A stretch of 64,000 nt of DNA from Rhodoferax ferrireducens. GTDB lineage: Bacteria > Pseudomonadota > Gammaproteobacteria > Burkholderiales > Burkholderiaceae_C. Positions 20,977-29,137 of the stretch are shown piece after piece. The translations under genes were made by a program, and so were the position numbers. The stretch is from positions 62,001-126,000 of the forward strand of contig MTEI01000004.1 in NCBI GenBank assembly GCA_002083775.1, given 5' to 3'. Under the pieces are notes generated by a model. The model did no database searches, had not been told where the DNA came from, and was given only the letters and a program-made list of their open reading frames with translations. Every line of letters begins with the position of its first letter. Within the stretch, counting starts at the first letter, position 1.

Positions 20977-21726
20977 ATGATTCCCCTGTTGAGCGGCTGG
21001 ACGGCGGTTCAGCGCACCGCGCAAAACAACCTCAATTTAGGCATCACGCTGTGTTTTGTGGCCGGTGCCACCAACGCTGGCGGTTTTCTGGCCGTGGGGC
21101 AATACACCTCGCACATGACCGGCGTGTTGTCGTCCGTGGCGGACAACCTGGTCATCGGCAACACCACTCTGGCGCTGGCCGCCTTGTCGTCTTTGCTGGC
21201 GTTCCTGGGCGGCGCCATGACCAGCGCCTGGATGGTCAATTGGGGACTTCGCCGCAAGCTGCATAGCGCCTACGGCCGCCCCTTGCTGCTGGAAGCTGCG
21301 CTGCTGCTGGTGTTTGGTTTGTTTGGCTCGGGCATCAACTATTTTGGCGTGTTATTTGTGCCGATGACCGTGCTGGTGTTGTGCTTCATCATGGGTTTGC
21401 AAAACGCCGTTATCACCAAAATATCCCATGCTGAGATCCGCACCACCCACGTCACCGGCCTGGTCACCGACCTGGGCATTGAATTGGGAAAATTACTCTA
21501 CATCAACCGCCTGACGCGTGACACCCTGGTGCGGGCCAATCGCCAAAAATTGCGCCTGCTGGCCAAACTGATCGGCAGCTTTTTTGTCGGCGGACTGATC
21601 GGCGCCATCGGTTTCAAAGAAGTCGGCTTTATTACCACCGTGCCGCTGGCGATCCTGTTGCTGCTGCTGGTCTGGCGCCCGGTGCTCAATGACGCCAAAC
21701 GCTGGATCGACCCGGACAGCCCGTGA
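20977..21726 (+). CDS. DUF1275 (YoaK-type) membrane protein
   Basis: A 249-residue inner-membrane protein with about six hydrophobic helices. The conserved DUF1275 opening is seen: F-V-A-G-A-T-N-A-G-G-F followed by Y-T-S-H-M-T-G. A second family block, G-L-Q-N-A-V, precedes R-T-T-H-V-T-G-L-V-T-D, which is also characteristic. The function of the family is not established. The start lies 13 bases after the metG stop, so it may be read from the metG transcript. A long upstream extension of the frame overlaps metG and is rejected. Confidence 0.9.
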   Translation: MIPLLSGWTAVQRTAQNNLNLGITLCFVAGATNAGGFLAVGQYTSHMTGVLSSVADNLVIGNTTLALAALSSLLAFLGGAMTSAWMVNWGLRRKLHSAYGRPLLLEAALLLVFGLFGSGINYFGVLFVPMTVLVLCFIMGLQNAVITKISHAEIRTTHVTGLVTDLGIELGKLLYINRLTRDTLVRANRQKLRLLAKLIGSFFVGGLIGAIGFKEVGFITTVPLAILLLLLVWRPVLNDAKRWIDPDSP

Positions 21727-21889
21727 CTTCAGGCTGTGCGCCGTCAAAACAGCTGCCACCAACGGTAAAATACCAAGGAGGCTATAAATAGACCGTGCAG
21801 TTCATGAGGATACTACCCGGTATCAGATACTCCGTTTGCCACATATTTGGCGGTTCAGGTCCATCCTGATTTTGTTCGGAGTTACTGAT

Positions 21890-22345
21890 ATGAAAAAGAC
21901 GTTGATCGCTTCTGTTCTGGCCCTCGGTGCGGCTTTCTCTGTGCAAGCCAAAGACATCGTTGACACGGCCGTAGGTGCTGGCAACTTCAAAACCCTGGCT
22001 ACCGCACTCACAGCGGCTGGCTTGATTGACACACTCAAGGGCAAGGGCCCGTTCACCGTGTTTGCACCCACCGACGCGGCTTTTGCGAAGATCCCCAAAG
22101 CCGACCTCGACGCCTTGCTGAAAGACAAGGCCAAGCTGACCTCGGTGCTCACCTACCACGTGGTGGCGGGCAAAGTGATGGCGGCTGACGTCAAGGCAGG
22201 CAAGGTCAAAACCGTGCAGGGCTCTGAGCTGACCGTGTCGACTGCGGGAGGTGTCATGGTGGACAGCGCCAAGGTGACTGCCACCGACATCGTGGCTGAC
22301 AATGGCGTGATCCATGTGATCGACAGCGTCATCATGCCCAAGTAA
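21890..22345 (+). CDS. Secreted fasciclin (FAS1) domain protein
   Basis: A 151-residue protein with a signal peptide of about 20 residues ([20 protein letters not shown]) and a single FAS1 domain. The family's two conserved blocks are present: [11 protein letters not shown] and [10 protein letters not shown], with the closing [15 protein letters not shown]1 proteins act in adhesion or extracellular matrix, though the role in bacteria is mostly unknown. The start at 21890 has GGAG 9 bases upstream. The 160-base upstream gap probably carries its own promoter. The SOUL gene begins 11 bases downstream, so the two form one operon. Confidence 0.93.
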   Translation: MKKTLIASVLALGAAFSVQAKDIVDTAVGAGNFKTLATALTAAGLIDTLKGKGPFTVFAPTDAAFAKIPKADLDALLKDKAKLTSVLTYHVVAGKVMAADVKAGKVKTVQGSELTVSTAGGVMVDSAKVTATDIVADNGVIHVIDSVIMPK

Positions 22346-22356
22346 GGTGGCATGTG

Positions 22357-23019
22357 ATGCGACAGCTGTTTTGCTTTTTGGCGGCGTTGATGTTTGGGGG
22401 TGCTGCAATGGCGGTTGAAGAACCCAAGTTTCAAGTTCTGGCCCAGGACGGCGGGTTCGAGGTGCGCCAGTACGCACCGTTGATCGTGGCCGAAACCTGG
22501 GTCGAGGGCGACATGGACGCTGCCTCCAACAAGGGTTTCCGGGCCATTGCGGATTACATTTTTGGCAACAACACGTCGCCGCAAAACCAGCAAAGCAGTA
22601 AGATCGCGATGACCGCACCGGTGACCCTGGAGCCGCAGGGCCAGCCCACCAAGCTGGCCATGACGGCCCCGGTCACGGTGCAGCCCGCAGCGGAAGCACC
22701 GGGGTGGGTGGCGGCGCAACGCTGGCGGGTGCAGTTTGTCATGCCCGGCCAGTACACGCTGGCGGCGCTGCCGCAACCCAACAACAGCGCGGTAACCTTG
22801 CGCGAAGTGCCGGGCAAGACGGTGGCGGTAGTCACCTACTCTGGCTTCAATACCGATAGCCGCATCCAGACAGAAACCCAGGCACTGCTCGGCTGGATGC
22901 AAACACGCCAACTGGTGGCAGCGGGCCCAGCGCAGCTGGCACGTTACGACCCGCCGTGGACCTTGCCTTTTTGGCGCCGCAACGAGATCCAGATTGAGAT
23001 CAAAGCGGCTGGCTCCTGA
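22357..23019 (+). CDS. Exported SOUL-family heme-binding protein
   Basis: A 220-residue protein with a signal peptide (MRQLFCFLAALMFGGAAMA) followed by a SOUL/HBP domain. Diagnostic pieces are F-E-V-R-Q-Y-A-P near residue 31 and two copies of I/L-A-M-T-A-P-V-T. SOUL proteins bind heme or related tetrapyrroles weakly and their bacterial role is unclear. The ATG at 22357 is preferred; a GTG one codon earlier is possible, and AAGGTGG lies upstream. It is probably co-transcribed with the fasciclin gene, which suggests a joint periplasmic function. Confidence 0.9.
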   Translation: MRQLFCFLAALMFGGAAMAVEEPKFQVLAQDGGFEVRQYAPLIVAETWVEGDMDAASNKGFRAIADYIFGNNTSPQNQQSSKIAMTAPVTLEPQGQPTKLAMTAPVTVQPAAEAPGWVAAQRWRVQFVMPGQYTLAALPQPNNSAVTLREVPGKTVAVVTYSGFNTDSRIQTETQALLGWMQTRQLVAAGPAQLARYDPPWTLPFWRRNEIQIEIKAAGS

Positions 23020-23071
23020 GCGCTGACCCAAGGCGAAACGGCTTCAGGTCAATGACGCGTGGCCCTTGAAG

Positions 23072-23416
23072 CTACAGCTCGGTATATTTTTTGTTGCTGC
23101 CACGCGCCTTGTCGACGGGGTATTTTTCGGCATTGGCCCGGATTTTGGACGCCACGGCAGCGTTGAGGTCAATACCCAGGTCGTGCGTCAGGTAGGTCAG
23201 CAGGATGGCGATGTCGGCCAGTTCGTCGGCAATCTCGCCACGCCGCTCTTTGACGATGTCTTGCGCCTGAGCCTCAGACGCCCAGCGGAACGGCTCCAGC
23301 AATTCCGCCGCTTCCACCATGAGCGCCGTGGCCAGATTGCGCGGGTTGTGAAACTGCTCCCAATCCCGCACCTGGCGGAATTCAAGAAGCTCCTGGCGCA
23401 AAAGGTCGTTGAGCAC
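23072..23416 (-). CDS. MazG-like nucleotide pyrophosphohydrolase
   Basis: A 114-residue all-alpha NTP pyrophosphatase of the dCTPase/RS21-C6-like group. The metal-binding pattern is visible as E-A-A-E-L-L-E followed by E-I-A-D-E-L-A-D-I. The typical W-E-Q-F-H-N-P-R-N-L-A lead-in is near residue 19. Such enzymes clear non-canonical or excess nucleotides. It is short, as expected for the single-domain form. It lies 10 bases downstream of the HNH nuclease gene on the same strand, so the two may be co-transcribed. Confidence 0.9.
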   Translation of the reverse strand: MLNDLLRQELLEFRQVRDWEQFHNPRNLATALMVEAAELLEPFRWASEAQAQDIVKERRGEIADELADIAILLTYLTHDLGIDLNAAVASKIRANAEKYPVDKARGSNKKYTEL

Positions 23417-23426
23417 GTGCTTTCCC

Positions 23427-24362
23427 TCAAGGTTGAAAACAATGGTCGTTATGCCAACTCAAAAACTCCGGCGCAGGACGCTCTGATACGGATTCAGGAA
23501 GATTTGTGAGCGGTAACCCGTGAAGCCGGTAATAGGCTTTTCCGTTGAACCAGTCCTCACGAATTCTTGGACTAACCTCAACTCGGTAGTCAGGAGTGAC
23601 GGTGATCATGCCGAGATCAAAAAGTTTGTGAAAGTCTGACCTCAGAAACAACCCGTTTGATGTGTCGTGGGGACCACCCTCCGAAAACGGCAGGATGTGT
23701 GCAGCCTCCAGCACCGGAAGCGTGCTCTCGCCGGTCAGGGCACATTTGCGCCGGTACGCATCCGTGACCAGGACCCTGAAGGCACCTTGCCCCAACCTGG
23801 GCTTGACCAAAACCGGGGTGCCATACCTCGCTAGCAATTCGGGCTCTGATTCCGATATCACATGCCCGTGACCGACAGCAGCACGTTGATCAAGCCTATC
23901 CTGCACTTGGTGCCAAAGCTTTGCCTCATTTGGCACATTGGTGTCGTAGTAACGCCCCCGCACAATATTGCTGGCAAAGCCCGATGGCTCAGGAATCCAA
24001 AGGTCTCTTGGCCAGAAGAATGGCTGCGAAAGCACTGTGCAACCAATTTCGGGGTCCCGAACAGCCGGGTCAACAACAAGCCTTCTGATCATGGCCTCAA
24101 AAGCTTGCCGAGACTGCGCGCCATTTTTCAGACCAAAAGCGTCCCACGCGATGGACAAAGGCAGCGAAGTTGACTTGACGAAATACCCACCACCAGCGAT
24201 GTGATTGAATGGCCTTTTCAACTTGAACAAAAAAGGTGAGCCAGGCTGCAGACCCGCAAATGTCACTTTTCCCCTGGGCTGCCAAAAATTGACTTCATCA
24301 ACGTTGGCACGGCTCAGAAAGTCAAACCAACCGTTGTCTGTAACACCAGCCCAATATTTCAT
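23427..24362 (-). CDS. HNH endonuclease
   Basis: A 311-residue protein whose C-terminal part carries an HNH nuclease motif: A-A-H-I-L-P-F at about 220, then N-G-L-F-L-R (N near 237), then D-F-H-K-L-F-D (H near 245). The N-terminal 200 residues have no domain I recognise and may bind DNA or a partner. The start at 24362 has AGGAGA 7 bases upstream; a TTG at 24389 would overlap the ORF6N gene. Composition is AT-richer than the surroundings, consistent with acquired DNA. A role in restriction or phage defence is possible but unsupported beyond the motif. Confidence 0.85.
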   Translation of the reverse strand: MKYWAGVTDNGWFDFLSRANVDEVNFWQPRGKVTFAGLQPGSPFLFKLKRPFNHIAGGGYFVKSTSLPLSIAWDAFGLKNGAQSRQAFEAMIRRLVVDPAVRDPEIGCTVLSQPFFWPRDLWIPEPSGFASNIVRGRYYDTNVPNEAKLWHQVQDRLDQRAAVGHGHVISESEPELLARYGTPVLVKPRLGQGAFRVLVTDAYRRKCALTGESTLPVLEAAHILPFSEGGPHDTSNGLFLRSDFHKLFDLGMITVTPDYRVEVSPRIREDWFNGKAYYRLHGLPLTNLPESVSERPAPEFLSWHNDHCFQP

Positions 24363-24385
24363 ACGCGGTCTCCTGATCGCCAGGC

Positions 24386-24892
24386 TCAAAGAAAGCCGAT
24401 AGGCGGCTTGGCTTTACGGGATTTGTCTTCAGAGATGAGTTGCTTGATGGCATCAAAGACCTGGGAAAACTGCTCGTCGTAGCGGGTTTCCATGGCTTCA
24501 ATGCGCCGGGCCAGCTCGCGGTTGGTGTCCATCAGACGGCGCAACTGCACGAACGTGCGCATGATGGCAATGTTGACCTCAACTGCGCGCTGGGAGCGCA
24601 GCACACTGGAGAGCATGGCGACACCTTGCTCGGTGAAGGCGTAAGGCATCGCCCCGATGTTGCGCCGGGATGCGGTCACAGTTTGTGACCGCATACTCTC
24701 CCACTCTTCAGTCGTGAGTTGGAACATGAAGTCCGCAGGAAACCGTTCCAGGTTACGTTTGACAGCCTGATTCAGCACCTTGGTAGTCACGCCGTAAAGG
24801 TCAGCCAGGTCGGCATCGAGCAGCACCTTTTCAGCCCGAATCAGAAAAACAAGTTTTGCAAGATTTTCTGTCTTGGGTGCAAGGGTGCTCAT
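24386..24892 (-). CDS. ORF6N-domain protein
   Basis: A 168-residue protein. The ORF6N domain covers roughly residues 12-95: D-A-D-L-A-D-L-Y-G-V, L-N-Q-A-V-K-R-N, F-P-x-D-F-M-F-Q-L-T and A-F-T-E-Q-G-V-A-M-L-S-S-V-L. The remainder is helical and probably a coiled coil (from about 118). ORF6N proteins are mostly phage- or plasmid-derived, often next to KilA-N or toxin genes. AAGGG precedes the ATG by 8 bases. It begins 4 bases after the stop of the Ehr small subunit and ends 23 bases before the HNH gene, so it may ride on the Ehr transcript. Confidence 0.9.
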   Translation of the reverse strand: MSTLAPKTENLAKLVFLIRAEKVLLDADLADLYGVTTKVLNQAVKRNLERFPADFMFQLTTEEWESMRSQTVTASRRNIGAMPYAFTEQGVAMLSSVLRSQRAVEVNIAIMRTFVQLRRLMDTNRELARRIEAMETRYDEQFSQVFDAIKQLISEDKSRKAKPPIGFL

Positions 24893-24896
24893 GGAG

Positions 24897-25433
24897 TCAA
24901 CCCTTGGACGAGGCCGATGTCACCCGCCGCCGCACCGCCTGCAGAATGCCGCGCAAAATCTCGATGGGCTCGGGTGGGCAGCCGGGCACGGTGACATCCA
25001 CCGGGATGACGTTGGCCACCCGGCCGCAGGTGGCGTAACTTTCACCAAAGATGCCGCCGTCACAGGCGCAGTCGCCCACCGCCACCACCAGTTTCGGCTC
25101 AGGCGTGGCTTCAAACGTGCGTTTCAAGGCCATTTCCATGTTGCGCGAGACCGGGCCGGTGACCAGCAGCAGGTCAGCGTGGCGCGGGCTGGCCACAAAC
25201 TTGATGCCCAAGCCTTCGATGTTGTAGTACGGGTTGCCCAGCGCGTTGATCTCCATCTCGCAGCCGTTGCACGAGCCCGCATCGACCTCGCGGATGCACA
25301 AGGCTTCACCCAAAATAGAGAGCAGCTCCGCCTGAATGCGTGAGGCTTCCCCCTGCTTTTCCTCACCAATGTCTGGCGCTGGTTCGGTGGCGATACCGAC
25401 GCGGACGATTTGTTGGACCACTCGCCAGATCAT
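24897..25433 (-). CDS. Hydrogenase-4-like (Ehr) small subunit, HyfI/NuoB homologue
   Basis: A 178-residue peripheral subunit carrying the single proximal [4Fe-4S] cluster. The expected cysteines are all present: C55 and C58 (G-S-C-N-G-C-E), C122 or C124 (G-D-C-A-C-D-G-G) and C152 (P-G-C-P-P-E-P). The first 45 residues look amphipathic and may sit on the membrane, as in complex I NuoB. The start overlaps the large-subunit stop (TGATG). The intact cluster beside a large subunit without nickel ligands is the main oddity of this complex. It is the last gene of the six-gene run. Confidence 0.93.
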   Translation of the reverse strand: MIWRVVQQIVRVGIATEPAPDIGEEKQGEASRIQAELLSILGEALCIREVDAGSCNGCEMEINALGNPYYNIEGLGIKFVASPRHADLLLVTGPVSRNMEMALKRTFEATPEPKLVVAVGDCACDGGIFGESYATCGRVANVIPVDVTVPGCPPEPIEILRGILQAVRRRVTSASSKG

Positions 25434-27016
25434 AGGTCTTGCCCCGAATAACTCAGGTTGAACGACTTGTTGATCACCGGGAAGTCAGCCACGATGTCTT
25501 TCATCACCGAGTGCTCCAGCACCGGCCAGTTTTGCCAGGAGGGGTCGTGCAGGTGGCAACGCTCAATGCGGTTGGCCTGATCCACCCCCGCCAGTTCCAG
25601 CGCCACCACAATTTCACCGCGCCAACCCTCCACCCAACCGGCGCCCCGCGTTGCTTGCGGCGGCAGCGTAAGCGAGCTTTGCACCTCGCCTTCAGGCATC
25701 TCGTTGAGGATGCGCTCAATCAGCCGGACCGACTCAAACACCTCCTGAAACCGCACCGAGGCCCGCGCGCCCACATCACCGCGGACATGGCTGGCCATCA
25801 CCACCCGCAACTTGTCATAGGGCTCAAACGGGTGGTCGCAACGCAGATCCCGCCTCTGGGAACTGGCGCGCCCGGCCAGGCCAGTCATGCCCAGTTGAGC
25901 GGCCAGCGCAGATCGCACGCGGCCCGTGATCCTGAAGCGGTCTTGCAGCCCGGCGTGCGACTCCAACACGTCGGAGAGTTTGCGCACATCCACGGCAACC
26001 GCCAGGCAGCGCTGCCACAGCGCGTCTTTGCCAGCAGGCAACAGATCGGCTTTGACGCCACCAGGCACGATGCAGTCCATCATCATCCGGTGACCAAATG
26101 CCAGTTTGCAGGCACGCAGCCAGTCTTCGCGCAGACGCGAGAACTGGGCCAGCGCAAAGGCAAACGCGACGTCATTGGCAATGGCCCCCAGGTCGCCCAG
26201 ATGGTTGGCCACACGCTCACATTCGAGCATCAGCGCACGCATCCAGGCGGCACGCGGCGTGATGGTGGTCTGGCATGCCGACTCCAGCGCCATGCAGTAG
26301 GCCCAGGCGTAGGCCACCGTCGAGTCACCCGACACGCGCCCCGCCAGACGGTAGGCGTCCAGGGCAGGCAATTGCGTCATGCGTTGCTCGACGCCTTTGT
26401 GGGTGTAACCCAGACGCTCTTCCAGACGCAGGATTTTTTCCCCCACCACCGAGAAGCGGAAATGCCCCGGCTCGATCACGCCGGCATGCACCGGGCCAAC
26501 GGCGATCTCATGCACGCCGTCGCCCTCCACCCGTACAAAAGGGTAGTCCTGCAACGCACCGGGCACGGGCTTGGGCAAGGCTTGTGGGTCTTGCAGCAGC
26601 GGGAAGTGGTCGGCAGCCCAGGCACCATGGTTGAACCACGGGCGGGTGTCGCGCGCGCCTGCGGCCTGAACGCCAGACAGATCGGCCGCCGCGCGCTGCA
26701 TGCGGCTGGCGCAGGGGAACACCGCCGACAAGTCGGGGTAGCTGGCTGGGGCGTTGCTTGAGGCCAGTGGCAGCGCCAGCCAAAACAGGCCTTCCCGCGT
26801 GGCATAGGCAACAAATATGGCTCTAGCCCTTATATTAATTGGGCTAATAGCTTCTGAAAATGTAGCACTACCAGCCCACAAGGCCACCAGCCGACCGCCT
26901 TCGTCGCGCACGGCTGTCGCCGCGGTGACCCACTCGGCCTCACTGACCTGGGCGTACCACACCGGTACCGGCGCGGGCAAGGCGGCAAACTCAAGGTCCA
27001 GACCGGGTATTTTCAT
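25430..27016 (-). CDS. Hydrogenase-4-like (Ehr) large subunit without nickel ligands, HyfG/HycE homologue
   Basis: The 528-residue protein is a NuoC-like domain (to about residue 165) fused to a NuoD/NiFe large-subunit-like domain, as in HycE. In true group 4 hydrogenases the metal is held by CxxC motifs near both ends. Here the first reads S229-G-D-S232 (in G-R-V-S-G-D-S-T-V) and the second D-P-S493-W-Q-N496, so all four cysteines are lost. The C-terminus N-K-S-F-N-L-S-Y-S-G-Q-D-L is retained uncleaved, in line with the absence of a maturation protease gene. This places it among energy-converting-hydrogenase-related (Ehr) proteins. Residues about 51-66 are encoded by an in-frame interspersed repeat (26813-26862). 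Confidence 0.9.
   Translation of the reverse strand: MKIPGLDLEFAALPAPVPVWYAQVSEAEWVTAATAVRDEGGRLVALWAGSATFSEAISPINIRARAIFVAYATREGLFWLALPLASSNAPASYPDLSAVFPCASRMQRAAADLSGVQAAGARDTRPWFNHGAWAADHFPLLQDPQALPKPVPGALQDYPFVRVEGDGVHEIAVGPVHAGVIEPGHFRFSVVGEKILRLEERLGYTHKGVEQRMTQLPALDAYRLAGRVSGDSTVAYAWAYCMALESACQTTITPRAAWMRALMLECERVANHLGDLGAIANDVAFAFALAQFSRLREDWLRACKLAFGHRMMMDCIVPGGVKADLLPAGKDALWQRCLAVAVDVRKLSDVLESHAGLQDRFRITGRVRSALAAQLGMTGLAGRASSQRRDLRCDHPFEPYDKLRVVMASHVRGDVGARASVRFQEVFESVRLIERILNEMPEGEVQSSLTLPPQATRGAGWVEGWRGEIVVALELAGVDQANRIERCHLHDPSWQNWPVLEHSVMKDIVADFPVINKSFNLSYSGQDL
26813..26862 (+). repeat. Interspersed repeat, copy 5 (inside the Ehr large-subunit gene)
   Basis: The plus strand reads AAATATGGCTCTAGCCC, TTATATTAATTGGGC, TAATAGCTTCTGAAAA. 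The gene is read on the other strand, giving F-S-E-A-I-S-P-I-N-I-R-A-R-A-I-F within the NuoC-like domain. The frame stays open. Confidence 0.85.
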
Positions 27017-27020
27017 CAGC

Positions 27021-28475
27021 TTAGCCTCCCAACATGCTGGCCGCCGCCACGTACCAGCCGTTCAGATACGGCGGAATGTACAGGCCCAGCGCCAAGCCCA
27101 AAGCCAGATGCACAAACACCGGGATCAGCGCGGGCGGATGTGCCAGCGGTTTCAGCGTGGTGTCGCCAAACACCATCGGCAGCACGCGGATCAACATCGA
27201 CGCAAACGCCACGCCCAGTGCCAAAAACAAAAATGGCGTGGCCCAGGGTTGCTCGCGCATGGCGGTGGTCAAGATCAGGAACTCGCTGGCAAACACCCCA
27301 AACGGCGGCATGCCCAAAATGGCCATCACGCCCAGCATCAGGCCCCAGCCGACGGTGGGGTTGACCTTGATCAGGCCACGTATTTCGCTCATCAGTTGCG
27401 TGCCGGCCTTTTGCGTGCCATGGCCCACGGTGAAGAAGATGGCCGATTTCACCAGCGAATGCACCGTCATGTGCAGCAGTCCGGCAAAGTTGGCCACCGG
27501 CCCGCCCATGCCAAAGGCAAAGGTGATCAGCCCCATGTGCTCGATGCTGGAGTACGAAAACATGCGTTTCACATCCTTTTGCCGCGAGATGAAAAACGCC
27601 GCCACCACCACCGACAACAGTCCAAAACCCATCATCAGCTGCCCGGCCATCTGCGTGCCCAAAGCGCCGTCTGTCAGCACCTTGCAGCGCAGCACGGCAT
27701 ACATGGCTACATTCAGCAGCAAGCCTGAGAGCACCGCCGACACCGGCGTAGGCCCTTCGGCGTGCGCGTCAGGCAACCAGCTGTGCAGCGGCACCAGGCC
27801 AATCTTGGTGCCGTAGCCAATCAGCAGGAACACAAACGCCAGCGACATGATGGTCGGGTCCAGCTGGCCCTTGATGTCAGAGAGGTTGGTCCACAACAGC
27901 GTGGCATGTTCGGCGCCCAGCACCTTGTCGGCCGCCATGTAGACCAGAATCGTGCCAAACAGCGCCTGGGCAATCCCCACGCCGCACAAAATGAAGTATT
28001 TCCACGCCGCTTCCAGGCTGGCCGGGGTGCGGTAGACGCTGACCAGCAGCACCGTGGTCAGCGTGGCCGCTTCCATCGCCACCCAGATGATGCCCAGATT
28101 GTTGGTGGTGAAGCCCAGCAGCATGGTGAAGCTGAACAGCTGGTACATGCTGTGGTACAGGCGCATGCGCGGCGGCGTCATCTTGCCGTGGTCTTGTTCC
28201 ACGCGCATGTAGGGGCGCGAAAAAATCGCCGTGGTCAGGCCGACAAAGGCGGTGAGCGTGACCAAAAACACGTTGAGCGGGTCGATGTAAAACTGCTTAT
28301 CCAAGACAAACTGCGGGCCGCCGTCAATCACCTCCACGGTCATCACGCAGGCCGCCAGAAAGGTCCCCAGGCTAAATACCACGTTGACATCACGCGCACG
28401 CGGCCAATGCCCCACCAGCGCCAACACCAGGCCACCCAGCAGCGGCACACCCAGAACAAGATACAGCGCGCTCAT
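27021..28475 (-). CDS. Hydrogenase-4-like (Ehr) antiporter-like subunit, HyfF homologue
   Basis: A 484-residue polytopic membrane protein of the NuoL/M/N-Mrp antiporter superfamily, with about 13-14 helices. The superfamily's core blocks are seen: V-A-M-E-A-A-T-L with the key helix-5 glutamate near residue 134, G-Y-G-T-K-I-G-L-V-P-L-H-S-W-L-P-D-A-H-A-E with the helix-7 lysine near 226, and Y-S-S-I-E-H-M-G. It is predicted to move H+ or Na+ across the inner membrane, coupled to the peripheral arm. It starts 2 bases after the hyfE-like stop and ends 4 bases before the large-subunit gene. Confidence 0.93.
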   Translation of the reverse strand: MSALYLVLGVPLLGGLVLALVGHWPRARDVNVVFSLGTFLAACVMTVEVIDGGPQFVLDKQFYIDPLNVFLVTLTAFVGLTTAIFSRPYMRVEQDHGKMTPPRMRLYHSMYQLFSFTMLLGFTTNNLGIIWVAMEAATLTTVLLVSVYRTPASLEAAWKYFILCGVGIAQALFGTILVYMAADKVLGAEHATLLWTNLSDIKGQLDPTIMSLAFVFLLIGYGTKIGLVPLHSWLPDAHAEGPTPVSAVLSGLLLNVAMYAVLRCKVLTDGALGTQMAGQLMMGFGLLSVVVAAFFISRQKDVKRMFSYSSIEHMGLITFAFGMGGPVANFAGLLHMTVHSLVKSAIFFTVGHGTQKAGTQLMSEIRGLIKVNPTVGWGLMLGVMAILGMPPFGVFASEFLILTTAMREQPWATPFLFLALGVAFASMLIRVLPMVFGDTTLKPLAHPPALIPVFVHLALGLALGLYIPPYLNGWYVAAASMLGG

Positions 28476-28477
28476 GC

Positions 28478-29137
28478 TCAGTCTTCCTTGAGTGATTCAA
28501 GGTGGCGGATGTCCAGGCTGTCGAACTTCTCGCGAATCTGGAACATGAACACACCCAAAATCAGCACGCCCACCAGCACGTCCAGCGCAATGCCAAACTC
28601 CACAATCATCGGCATGCCGCTGGTGACGGTGGTGGCAGCAAACAGCAGCCCGTTTTCCATGGACAAAAAGCCGATCACCTGCGGCACCGCCTTGGAGCGG
28701 GTGATCATCATCATGAAGGACAGCATCACACACGCCAGTGCAATGCCCAACGCGCCGCCAGCCACCGCGTCAGACAGGCGCGAGATCGGCAGCGCCAGGC
28801 TGAAGGCAAAGATCACCAGCGCAATGCCCACCAGCATGATGGTGGGGATGTTGATCAGCGTCTCTACGTCCCAGCGCACATTGAGCTTGCGCACCATGCG
28901 GTGCAGCATCCACGGGATCACAATCACCTTCAGCACCAGCGTCAACGCGCCCGACACGTAAAGGTCCGGGTGACCGGTCACATAACCCAGCAAAAACGAC
29001 GCCGCTGCCAGGGCCGCACCCTGGATCATGAACAGGTTGATCAGCGACACAATGCGCCGCTGCGCAATCATGGCAAACGACAACAACAGGATCAGCGTGG
29101 CAAACAGGTTGATCAGCTGGGGCACGAACTTGATCAT
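28478..29137 (-). CDS. Hydrogenase-4-like (Ehr) membrane subunit, HyfE homologue
   Basis: A 219-residue membrane protein with about six to seven helices, related to HyfE and distantly to NuoK. A conserved stretch G-L-L-F-A-A-T-T-V-T-S-G-M-P-M-I-V-E-F-G-I lies near residues 162-182 with E179 as a candidate proton-path residue. It ends R-H-L-E-S-L-K-E-D in the cytoplasm. The start overlaps the stop of the hyfC-like gene by 4 bases (ATGA), so the two are translationally coupled. HyfE is found in Hyf- and Ehr-type complexes but not in Hyc, which supports the Hyf-like assignment. Confidence 0.92.
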   Translation of the reverse strand: MIKFVPQLINLFATLILLLSFAMIAQRRIVSLINLFMIQGAALAAASFLLGYVTGHPDLYVSGALTLVLKVIVIPWMLHRMVRKLNVRWDVETLINIPTIMLVGIALVIFAFSLALPISRLSDAVAGGALGIALACVMLSFMMMITRSKAVPQVIGFLSMENGLLFAATTVTSGMPMIVEFGIALDVLVGVLILGVFMFQIREKFDSLDIRHLESLKED

